From Actinomycetospora sp. (GTDB lineage Bacteria > Actinomycetota > Actinomycetes > Mycobacteriales > Pseudonocardiaceae): a stretch of DNA of 8,552 nucleotides. The notes below the pieces were generated by a model. That model was not told the DNA's origin, made no database searches, and worked only from the letters and a program-made list of their open reading frames with translations. Below are positions 1 to 5,188 of this stretch, piece after piece. The translations under genes were made by a program, and so were the position numbers. The DNA is taken from contig JAICLN010000181.1 of assembly GCA_025925615.1 (NCBI GenBank), forward strand, positions 1 to 8,552, in the 5' to 3' direction. Position 1 is the first letter of the stretch, and each line of letters starts with the position of its first letter.

Positions 1-1112
1 CACGCCGCGGGCACGATCGCGTCGAGGCGCGGGTGCTCCGGGGCCAGGACCAGGTACGTCGCGCCGAACAGGGTGTCGGGCCGCGTCGTGAACACCTCGA
101 TGTCCCGCTCGCCGCCGGAAGCTTCCCCCGTCGCTCCGCTCGCCCCGGAGACGGGGAACCGGACCTGCGCCCCCTGCGAGCGGCCGATCCAGTTGCGCTG
201 CATCGCCTTGACCGAGTCGGGCCAGTCGACGCCGTCGAGGTCGTCGGCCAGGCGGTCGGCGTAGGCGGTGATCCGCATCATCCACTGACGCAGCCGACGC
301 CGGAACACGGGGAAGTTGCCCCGCTCGGAGCGCCCGTCGGCGGTGACCTCCTCGTTGGAGAGCACCGTGCCCAGCGCCGGGCACCAGTTCACCGGCGCCT
401 CGGCCAGGTAGGCCAGCCGGAACCCGTCCAGCACGCGGTCCTGCTCGGGACGCGACAGCGCCGACCAGGCGCGGCCGTCCGGCAGCAGGCGCGTGCCCGC
501 GGCGAACTCGGCCTCCAGCTCGGCGATCGGCCGCGCGCGGTCCTGGTCCGGGTCGAACCACGACCCGTGGATCTGCAGGAAGATCCACTGGGTCCAGCGG
601 TAGAACTCGATGTCGGTCGTCGCCACCGAGCGGCGCTTGTCGTGGCCCAGCCCCAGGCGACGGAGCTGCGCGCGGTAGCGCTCGATGTTCCCCTCGGTGG
701 TGGCCCTCGGGTGCGTCCCGGTCTGCACCGCGTACTGCTCGGCGGGCAGCCCGAACGCGTCGAACCCCATCGTGTGCAGCACGGTGCGGCCGGTCATGCG
801 CAGGAACCGGCCCAGCACGTCGGTCCCGATGAAGCCCAGCGGGTGCCCGACGTGCAGCCCCGCGCCGCTCGGGTACGGGAACATGTCCATCAGGTAGAAC
901 TTCTCGGCCGGGTCGAGCACCTCGCCGTCGGACAGCGGCCCGGACGGGTTGGGCGTCGCGAAGGTCTGCTCGGCGTCCCAGCGGTCCTGCCAGCGCGCCT
1001 CGATCTCGCCGGCCAGGGCGGCGGTGTAGCGGTAGGGCGGCACCCCGCGGCCGGGCTCGGAACCGTCGGACCCCGGGGTCTCGCTCCGGGCGACGTCGGG
1101 CTGGGCGGTCAC
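1..1112 (-). CDS. leuS: Leucyl-tRNA synthetase, N-terminal 370 residues (3' part outside window)
   Basis: Charges tRNA-Leu with leucine in the cytoplasm (class I synthetase). Visible: the nucleotide-binding motif in its LeuRS form, [15 protein letters not shown] at residues 80-94 (HVGH = HIGH signature), the [13 protein letters not shown] segment at 116-128, [16 protein letters not shown] at 241-256, and the start of the CP1 editing domain with TTRPDT at 342-347, where the Thr-rich strand hydrolyses mischarged tRNA. The KMSKS loop and anticodon-binding domain lie beyond the left edge. GTG at 1112 is chosen because AGGAGG sits 6 nt upstream. The first 25 residues are a poorly conserved extension. 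Odd: a Gly/Ser/Ala-rich stretch at about 322-335 in the CP1 domain, lying in hairpin-forming DNA. The gene diverges from the SdpI gene across a 159-bp gap. Identity is close to certain. Confidence 0.97.
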   Translation of the reverse strand, partial: MTAQPDVARSETPGSDGSEPGRGVPPYRYTAALAGEIEARWQDRWDAEQTFATPNPSGPLSDGEVLDPAEKFYLMDMFPYPSGAGLHVGHPLGFIGTDVLGRFLRMTGRTVLHTMGFDAFGLPAEQYAVQTGTHPRATTEGNIERYRAQLRRLGLGHDKRRSVATTDIEFYRWTQWIFLQIHGSWFDPDQDRARPIAELEAEFAAGTRLLPDGRAWSALSRPEQDRVLDGFRLAYLAEAPVNWCPALGTVLSNEEVTADGRSERGNFPVFRRRLRQWMMRITAYADRLADDLDGVDWPDSVKAMQRNWIGRSQGAQVRFPVSGASGATGEASGGERDIEVFTTRPDTLFGATYLVLAPEHPRLDAIVPAA

Positions 1113-1118
1113 GGCGTT

Positions 1119-1124
1119 CCTCCT
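1119..1124 (-). promoter_or_regulatory. Ribosome binding site of leuS
   Basis: The minus strand reads AGGAGGAACGCC and then GTG. This is a full-strength Shine-Dalgarno with 6-nt spacing. It fixes the GTG at 1112 as the leuS start and contrasts with several neighbours that have no such site. Confidence 0.85.
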
Positions 1125-1241
1125 GGTCACCACGGATGCGCTGCGCCCGGCGCCCGCGCGGGAACCGCGGCGACCGGGGCGGCCCGCACCGACGGGCCAC
1201 GGCGACGGCGGACGTCTCGGCGGCCCCGATCTCGGCGACGA

Positions 1242-1253
1242 GCCCTCGAGGGC
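1242..1253. repeat. 12-bp perfect palindrome in the leuS/SdpI divergent promoter region
   Basis: GCCCTCGAGGGC is a perfect inverted repeat lying between the putative -10 elements and the leuS leader. It would overlap the -35/spacer region of the SdpI promoter and the start of the leuS transcript, which is where an operator could act. GC-rich palindromes occur by chance, so function is unproven. Confidence 0.4.
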
Positions 1254-1255
1254 CG

Positions 1256-1261
1256 AGCCTA
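1256..1261 (-). promoter_or_regulatory. Candidate -10 element of leuS (TAGGCT)
   Basis: The minus strand reads TAGGCT, matching the actinobacterial TANNNT -10. It would start transcription near 1248 and give a leader of roughly 135 nt before the leuS GTG. It shares its TA with the plus-strand TACTCT of the SdpI gene, so the two would compete. No clear -35 is seen. TA steps are rare in this GC-rich DNA, which adds some weight, but the call is tentative. Confidence 0.35.
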
Positions 1262-1265
1262 CTCT
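1260..1265 (+). promoter_or_regulatory. Candidate -10 of a leaderless SdpI-family transcript (TACTCT)
   Basis: TACTCT (TANNNT) ends 6 nt before the ATG at 1272, and no Shine-Dalgarno is present. This spacing puts the transcription start at or next to the start codon, as in leaderless actinobacterial mRNAs. No convincing -35 is visible. Confidence 0.5.
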
Positions 1266-1271
1266 GGGCAC

Positions 1272-1781
1272 ATGGTCGTCCCCGTGCTGGCCGCCGTGCT
1301 CATCGTCGCCGCCGCCGCCCTCCTCGTCGTCGGAGTTCTCGCCGCCGCGCACCGGCTGCCCCGCAACCGCGTGATCGGCGTGCGCACCAGCTGGACCATG
1401 GCCCGCGTCGACTCGTTCCGCCGGGCCAACCGGGTCGCCGCCCCCGCCTTCGTGGCCGCGGGCGTGGTGGGCGTCGCCGCCGGGGTCGTCGCGCTGCTGT
1501 CCCCGACGACGGCGGCCGCGGTCACCCTCCTCGTCGTGGGCCTCGTCGGGCTGGTCGGGCTGCTCGGGGTCGGCGGCAGCATCGGCGCGCGCTACGCCGC
1601 GGCGGACCGCACCGAGACCCTCGAGGCCGAGAGCCGCGCCTCCGGGCCCTGCACGCTCGGTGACGACACCGCGGAGACCGACGCCGCCGACAGCACGTGC
1701 GGCTCGACGGCCGGCGCCTGCGGCGGCGCGTGCTCGCTCTGCCCCCGCGCCGGGGCGGGCGCGGGCGAGCAGCAGGCCTGA
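1272..1781 (+). CDS. SdpI-family membrane protein with cysteine-rich C-terminal tail
   Basis: A 169-residue integral membrane protein. Three hydrophobic segments are visible at about residues 3-26, 56-77 and 81-103. The loop [17 protein letters not shown] (28-44) followed by FRRANR (49-54) matches the conserved core of the SdpI/YhfL family. Bacillus SdpI is the immunity protein and signal receptor for the SdpC toxin, but actinobacterial relatives are largely uncharacterised, and no SdpC-like toxin or ArsR-type repressor is next to this gene, so an immunity role should not be assumed. After residue 105 comes an acidic Thr/Ala tail with Cys at 127, 143, 150, 154 and 157 (C-x6-C-x3-C-x2-C), which is not part of the SdpI core. 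ATG at 1272 is chosen because of the adjoining -10; no ribosome site is seen. The gene ends 1 nt before the end of the convergent DUF427 gene. Confidence 0.82.
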   Translation: MVVPVLAAVLIVAAAALLVVGVLAAAHRLPRNRVIGVRTSWTMARVDSFRRANRVAAPAFVAAGVVGVAAGVVALLSPTTAAAVTLLVVGLVGLVGLLGVGGSIGARYAAADRTETLEAESRASGPCTLGDDTAETDAADSTCGSTAGACGGACSLCPRAGAGAGEQQA

Positions 1782-1782
1782 A

Positions 1783-2283
1783 CTACCAGCCCCAGCTGCC
1801 CGGGCCGCCCTTGAACGGCCCGACGACGTCGTGGGTGATCCACCCGCCGTAGAACCCGCCGGGCTGCGGGACCACGCGCTCGTCGCCGACGGTGATCATG
1901 TCGAGGGGCGCCGGGTAGAGCGCCACCCGGTCGGCGAGCTCGGGGTACGTCGCGCTCACGTCGCCCTCCGGGTACCACCAGCCGACGGCCTCGAGGGTCG
2001 CGCCCGGCACCACGATGTCGACGTACCGGGCGGTGCCCTTCCACTCGCACACCGTGCGGCGCTGTGCGGGCCGCAGCACGCCGTCCGCGAAGGCCGTGCG
2101 CCGCAGGTAGAACGTCGGCGGGTGGCTGGTCTCGAGGACCCGCACGAGGTCGGTGGTGTCGACGACGACGGTGCCGGCGTGCGTGACGACGGCCCGCCGG
2201 TGGTCCGGCTCGGCCCGCGGCGGGCGCGGGTAGTCCCACACCGACTCCTGGCCCGGCCCCGGCTGCTCCCGCGTGATCCGCAC
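1783..2283 (-). CDS. DUF427 domain protein
   Basis: A 166-residue soluble protein of the DUF427 family, a small beta-rich fold common in actinobacteria with no settled biochemical role. Seen here: the N-terminal linker [12 protein letters not shown] (15-26), [22 protein letters not shown] (39-60), the family hallmark [12 protein letters not shown] (79-90), GWWYPEG (101-107) and [13 protein letters not shown] (118-130), then a Gly/Trp-rich C-terminus ending GSWGW. The length fits a single-domain member, and no signal peptide or membrane segment is present. GTG at 2283 is preferred because the family similarity begins soon after it; there is no good Shine-Dalgarno. It lies 74 nt downstream of yqgE on the same strand, so co-transcription is possible. 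It meets the SdpI gene tail to tail with 1 nt between the stops. Family is confident, function unknown. Confidence 0.9.
   Translation of the reverse strand: MRITREQPGPGQESVWDYPRPPRAEPDHRRAVVTHAGTVVVDTTDLVRVLETSHPPTFYLRRTAFADGVLRPAQRRTVCEWKGTARYVDIVVPGATLEAVGWWYPEGDVSATYPELADRVALYPAPLDMITVGDERVVPQPGGFYGGWITHDVVGPFKGGPGSWGW
1801..1822. terminator. Possible bidirectional hairpin at the SdpI/DUF427 junction
   Basis: CGGGCCG (1801-1807) pairs with CGGCCCG (1816-1822) across an 8-nt loop, about 20 nt past the SdpI stop and inside the last codons of the convergent DUF427 gene. There is no T-tract, so intrinsic termination is uncertain. The position between tail-to-tail genes is the main support. 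Confidence 0.3.
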
Positions 2284-2306
2284 CCGGCGAGTGTGCGTGT
2301 GTTCCC

Positions 2307-2329
2307 GTGTCCTGGCACGGCAGGGACAC
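2307..2329. repeat. Imperfect inverted repeat between yqgE and the DUF427 gene
   Basis: GTGTCCTG (2307-2314) pairs with CAGGGACAC (2321-2329) with one bulged base and a 6-nt loop, in the 74-nt gap between the two minus-strand genes. It could be a weak terminator or attenuating hairpin after yqgE, or an operator for DUF427. No T-tract follows, and the evidence does not go beyond symmetry. Confidence 0.3.
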
Positions 2330-2357
2330 AGCACGCCGATAGGGCACGAGGCCGCGC

Positions 2358-2921
2358 CTAATTGCGTGACGGCTCGGCGACGTGGGTGGCCAGCAGGGCG
2401 AGCGGGACGCCCTGGCGCCGGAGCACCCCGCCCCAGAGGTCGTGGCGGGGCGGCGCGAGCACGTCGTCGGGGAGCGCGGGCACGACGTACCAGTCGCCGC
2501 GCCCGATCTCGCCGTCGAGCTGCCCGCGGTCCCACCCGGAGTAGCCGGCGAAGATTCGCAGACCCCGGACCCGGGGCGCGAGGACGTCGGGGTCGCCGTC
2601 GAGGTCGACCAGCGCCACCGGGCCGCGCACCCCGACGACGCCCTCGGTCCGCGCCGGGTCCTCCCCGGTGCGCAGCGCCGCCAGGCACAGCGCGGTCTTC
2701 TGCTCCACGGGGCCCCCGACGAAGACCGCGCTCGGGCGCGTGGTGAACGGTCCCCACGCCGGCAGGACGTCGCCGACCGCGACCTCGCTGGGCCGGTTGA
2801 GCACGACGCCGAGGGTGCCCTCGGGCCGGTGGTCGATGACGAACACGACCGAACGGACGAAGTTCGGGTCGGTGAGGCCGGCACGCTCCTCGTTCCCTCC
2901 GCCACCCGACCATCGTGGCAC
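2358..2921 (-). CDS. YqgE/AlgH-family (UPF0301) protein, 5' end uncertain
   Basis: A YqgE/AlgH-family protein, a conserved cytoplasmic fold of unclear biochemistry; Pseudomonas AlgH has been linked to alginate regulation, but that role does not transfer here. Conserved blocks in order (187 residues from GTG 2921): LTDPNFVRSVVFVIDH (16-31), GTLGVVLNRPSEVAVGDVLP (35-54), VFVGGPVEQKTALCL (66-80), RGLRIFAGYSGWDRGQLDGEI (119-139), GDWYVVPALPDDVL (142-155) and LATH (177-180). Length is normal. Odd: the usual N-terminal strand, G-[ST]-LLVA-x-P just before LTDPNF, is missing from this frame. A plausible remnant, VAEGT, is read from GTG 2905 in another frame. So the start at 2921 (or in-frame GTG 2963) is a default choice, and a small deletion or sequencing error is possible. 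It diverges from the MFS gene and precedes DUF427 on the same strand. Confidence 0.85.
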   Translation of the reverse strand: MPRWSGGGGNEERAGLTDPNFVRSVVFVIDHRPEGTLGVVLNRPSEVAVGDVLPAWGPFTTRPSAVFVGGPVEQKTALCLAALRTGEDPARTEGVVGVRGPVALVDLDGDPDVLAPRVRGLRIFAGYSGWDRGQLDGEIGRGDWYVVPALPDDVLAPPRHDLWGGVLRRQGVPLALLATHVAEPSRN

Positions 2922-2959
2922 CCCGCCCCGTCGTCGGGCAGCCGGGCCACCCGCCCGTC

Positions 2960-2973
2960 CCACCGATCGGTGG
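2960..2973. repeat. 14-bp perfect palindrome between yqgE and the MFS gene
   Basis: CCACCGATCGGTGG is a perfect palindrome in the divergent intergenic region, 80 bp upstream of the MFS start. It is a candidate binding site for a dimeric regulator of either gene. The in-frame alternative yqgE GTG at 2963 lies within it; if that start were used, the palindrome would be coding. Confidence 0.45.
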
Positions 2974-3016
2974 TCCCCACGACGGCGGGCGGCGGCCGCC
3001 CGGTCCGGGCATCCGA

Positions 3017-3036
3017 GTCCGTTCTCCGGGACGGAC
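3017..3036. repeat. Inverted repeat just upstream of the MFS -10
   Basis: GTCCGT (3017-3022) and ACGGAC (3031-3036) are inverted arms separated by 8 nt. They end 3 bp before the putative MFS -10 at 3040, over the position expected for the -35 and spacer. A repressor site is possible. The arms are short, so confidence is limited. Confidence 0.35.
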
Positions 3037-3039
3037 GCG

Positions 3040-3045
3040 TAGCGT
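3040..3045 (+). promoter_or_regulatory. Candidate -10 of the MFS gene (TAGCGT)
   Basis: TAGCGT (TANNNT) lies 8 nt before the GTG at 3054 with no Shine-Dalgarno between them. This fits a leaderless or near-leaderless mRNA and supports GTG 3054 over the internal GTG at 3099. Confidence 0.45.
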
Positions 3046-3053
3046 TCCGGGTC

Positions 3054-4589
3054 GTGTCCGTCCCTCCCTCCGCACCCGATCAGGGGACGCGGGCACCCGT
3101 GGAGCCGGAGCGGGTACGACGGCGGGATCTGGCCGCCCATCCGGGCTTCCTGCGGTTGCTCATCATCCGCCTCGGGGCGCAGTGGGGCGACGGCGTCTTC
3201 CAGGCCGCACTCGGCGGCGCGGTGCTGTTCAACCCCGAGCGCCAGTCCGACCCGGTGCTCGTCGCCCTCGGACTCGCCGTCGTCCTCCTGCCGTACTCGT
3301 TCGTCGGTCCGTTCGCCGGCGCGCTGCTCGACCGCTGGGACCGGCGCCGGGTGTTCGTCGTCGCCGGGATCCTGCGGGCGGTGCTCACGCTGGCCACCGC
3401 CGCCGTCGTGGCCGCGGGGGTGACCGGGCCGGCGCTCTACCTCGGCGCGCTCGCGACCATCGGGGTCGGCCGCTTCGTCCAGGCGGGCCTGTCGGCGGCG
3501 CTGCCCAACGTCGTGGTGCCCCGGCGGCTGGTCGCGGCGAACTCGCTGGTGACCACGAGCGGCGCGGTCGCCGCGGCGATCGGGGCCTCGTGCGCCTTCG
3601 CGCTGACCGGGCTGATCGGCGCGGGTGACGCCGGGTCGGGGATCGCCACCGCGGCCTCCGTCATCGGCTCCCTCGTGATCGTCGGTGTGGCCCTCGGGTT
3701 CACGCGGGGCTCGCTGGGGCCGGACGACGCCGCCGGCACGGACACCGGCACCGTCCGGGCGCTGCGCGCCGTCGCCCGCGGGCTCGTGGACGGGGGGCGG
3801 GCGGCCCGGTCGGCACCCGGCGTCGTCGCCGCCTTCTGGGCGGTCGCCGCGCACCGGCTGGCGTTCGGCGTCGCGACGCTGGTGATGCTCATGCTGATGC
3901 GCAACGGCCTCTCCGACGCCGGACCGCTACGGGCCGGGGTGGCGGGCCTCGGTGAGACGGTCGTCGTCGCGGCCGCCGGGCTGGGCGTCGCCGCCGTCGT
4001 CACGCCGTGGCTGACGGCGCGGATCGGCCGGCCCGCGACGGTGCGGATCATGCTCGGACTCGCCGCGGCGGCGCTGCTCACGCTCGGGCTGCCGATGACC
4101 CTGCTCTCGGTCCTCGGTGCCTCCTTCGTCCTGGGACTCGTCGGGCAGACCATCAAGCTGTGCTCGGACGCGGCGGTCCAGCGCGAGGTCGACGACGCGC
4201 ACCGCGGGCGGGTGTTCGCCCTCTCCGACACCGTCTTCAACGTCACCTACGTTCTCGCCGTCGCGGCGGCCGCCCTGTTCTCACCCCTCGACGGCCGCTC
4301 GGTGCCCCTGATCGTGACCTCGGCCGGCATCTACCTCCTCGGGCTGGTGGTGCACGAGATCGCGCTGCGGACCGGCCGTCACCCCGGCGACACCCGGGGT
4401 CCCGACGGCGGGTCCCGGCCGGCGGTCACGGTCGCGGTGCCCACGCAGAGCGCGGGTCGCGGGGTCTCGGCTCACGGCGGCACCCAGCCCGGCGCGCCCT
4501 CGGTCACGACCAGGTCCGCCGCCCCGTCGCCGTCGACGTCCGCGAGCAGCACGTCCCAGCGCGGCGACCCCGGGACGGACGTGGTGTAG
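3054..4589 (+). CDS. Major facilitator superfamily transporter (MFS exporter type)
   Basis: A 511-residue protein predicted to sit in the cytoplasmic membrane. An Arg/Pro-rich N-terminus (1-30) precedes the transmembrane segments. The motif-A loop between helices 2 and 3, GALLDRWDRRRVFV (89-102), is intact. The C-terminal half carries DAAVQREVDDAHRGRVFALSD (372-392), a pattern typical of MFS members related to drug and siderophore exporters such as EntS. A long central loop (about 215-255) divides the two six-helix halves. The substrate cannot be read from the sequence. The conserved core ends near residue 440; residues 441-511 are a Ser/Thr/Pro/Gly-rich tail of which 473-511 lie antisense to the end of the Ca-loop gene. 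The tail looks like an accidental run-on of the frame. It diverges from yqgE. Confidence 0.9.
   Translation: MSVPPSAPDQGTRAPVEPERVRRRDLAAHPGFLRLLIIRLGAQWGDGVFQAALGGAVLFNPERQSDPVLVALGLAVVLLPYSFVGPFAGALLDRWDRRRVFVVAGILRAVLTLATAAVVAAGVTGPALYLGALATIGVGRFVQAGLSAALPNVVVPRRLVAANSLVTTSGAVAAAIGASCAFALTGLIGAGDAGSGIATAASVIGSLVIVGVALGFTRGSLGPDDAAGTDTGTVRALRAVARGLVDGGRAARSAPGVVAAFWAVAAHRLAFGVATLVMLMLMRNGLSDAGPLRAGVAGLGETVVVAAAGLGVAAVVTPWLTARIGRPATVRIMLGLAAAALLTLGLPMTLLSVLGASFVLGLVGQTIKLCSDAAVQREVDDAHRGRVFALSDTVFNVTYVLAVAAAALFSPLDGRSVPLIVTSAGIYLLGLVVHEIALRTGRHPGDTRGPDGGSRPAVTVAVPTQSAGRGVSAHGGTQPGAPSVTTRSAAPSPSTSASSTSQRGDPGTDVV
4381..4400. terminator. Possible terminator hairpin near the MFS / Ca-loop gene ends
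   Basis: ACCCCGG (4381-4387) pairs perfectly with CCGGGGT (4394-4400) around a 6-nt loop. It falls where the conserved MFS core ends, and 72 nt beyond the stop of the minus-strand Ca-loop gene, so it could end that transcript. It has no T-tract. The placement between convergent genes is suggestive only. Confidence 0.3.
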
Positions 4590-5071
4590 GCCCGGTACGC
4601 CCCGCCGGCGGAGTCGACCAGCAGTTCCTCGGCCACGCCGTCGCCGTCGAGGTCGGCCACCGTGTCGCGGGTGGCCGGGTCGTGGTCGACGTCCACGACG
4701 CCGGCGTCGGGCACGCCGTCGCCGTCGGAGTCGACGTCCGCCCGGGCCGAACCCGCCCGTCCGCGCACGTCGGTGAACCGGATGCCGCCCCCGCCGGGCG
4801 CCGGCGCGTTCCACACCCCCCGCCCGGACGGGTCCGTGAACGCGCGCTCCGGGCGGCCGTCGTCGTCGAGGTCGAGCAGGGCGCGGTCGGCCTCACCGTC
4901 GCCGTCGGAGTCCCAGAGGGCGTCGTCGACCCTCCCGTCGCCGTCGAAGTCCAGGCGCACCGCGTCGGGCCGGTCCGCGACCGCGCCGCCGGGCAGGTCG
5001 AGGTCGGCGGGCGAGGCATGCCGGTGCACGGGGCCGTGGCCGGTGCCGAACCGGTAGTGCAGCGGGGACAC
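4472..5071 (-). CDS. Small acidic protein with tandem DxDGDG calcium-loop-like repeats
   Basis: A 199-residue, Asp-rich protein. It has six clear EF-hand/thrombospondin-3/VCBS-like loops: DFDGDGRVD (41-49), DSDGDGEAD (54-62), DLDDDGRPE (67-75), DVDSDGDGVPD (112-122), DLDGDGVAE (140-148) and DVDGDGAAD (178-186). A seventh, DVDHD (127-131), is degenerate. Such loops commonly bind Ca2+; binding is inferred. Repeats of this kind are usually extracellular, yet there is no signal peptide, and an in-frame TGA at about 5127 with no other start codon after it rules out an upstream extension. The N-terminus contains HYRFGTGHGPVHRH. No catalytic domain is seen, so labels such as pullulanase would not be supported. 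GTG at 5071 is the only start; its ribosome site is weak. It is on the same strand as pcnA, 113 nt downstream, and its 3' end overlaps the MFS gene by 118 bp. Confidence 0.8.
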   Translation of the reverse strand: MSPLHYRFGTGHGPVHRHASPADLDLPGGAVADRPDAVRLDFDGDGRVDDALWDSDGDGEADRALLDLDDDGRPERAFTDPSGRGVWNAPAPGGGGIRFTDVRGRAGSARADVDSDGDGVPDAGVVDVDHDPATRDTVADLDGDGVAEELLVDSAGGAYRAYTTSVPGSPRWDVLLADVDGDGAADLVVTEGAPGWVPP

Positions 5072-5123
5072 GGGGTCTCGACGTCGGGCGCGGCGCTGCG
5101 GTTCCGGACCCGCCGTGGAGCCG

Positions 5124-5188
5124 TGTCAGGAAGGGGTCATCCTGACGTCGGATGTCAGTGATGGGCCATCGCTGACAACGGCTGTCAG
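5124..5188. repeat. Cluster of five TGTCAG/CTGACA half-sites (operator-like or terminator-like dyads)
   Basis: Half-sites alternate in orientation: TGTCAG 5124, CTGACG 5142, TGTCAG 5153, CTGACA 5172, TGTCAG 5183, at start-to-start spacings of 18, 11, 19 and 11 bp. They form overlapping dyads: GTCAGGA/TCCTGAC (5125-5146, 8-nt loop); CTGACGTCGGATGTCAG (5142-5158), a 17-bp dyad with one mismatched pair; 12-bp arms around base 5165 (5153-5177) with one imperfect pair; and CTGACA/TGTCAG (5172-5188). The last half-site overlaps the pcnA stop codon. The cluster fills the gap between pcnA and the Ca-loop gene on the same strand. It may be a multi-site operator for the Ca-loop gene, or a transcription-stopping structure after pcnA. 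No T-tract is present. Confidence 0.65.

Noticed and set aside
1161..1170. GGAACCGCGG resembles the T-box sequence that binds uncharged tRNA upstream of synthetase genes.
   Set aside because: It is on the plus strand, while leuS is on the minus strand, and no antiterminator or specifier structure is visible. It is probably a GC-rich coincidence.
1272..1781. Toxin-immunity (SdpABC/SdpIR) system built around the SdpI-family protein.
   Set aside because: No SdpC-like toxin, SdpA/SdpB maturation protein or autorepressor lies beside it. The neighbours are leuS and a DUF427 gene.
2382..3053. Upstream extension of the MFS frame across yqgE, which would give a 735-residue protein.
   Set aside because: The extension is antisense to conserved YqgE blocks and has no transporter-like sequence. 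The -10 at 3040 and GTG 3054 mark the likely start.
4472..5071. Pullulanase or other glycosidase.
   Set aside because: The 199 residues are almost entirely calcium-loop-like repeats, with no room for or sign of a catalytic barrel.
5124..5188. Roughly 30-bp periodicity suggesting a CRISPR array or iterons of a replication origin.
   Set aside because: There are only two units and a half, with poorly conserved interiors and alternating inverted half-sites. No cas or replication initiator gene is present.
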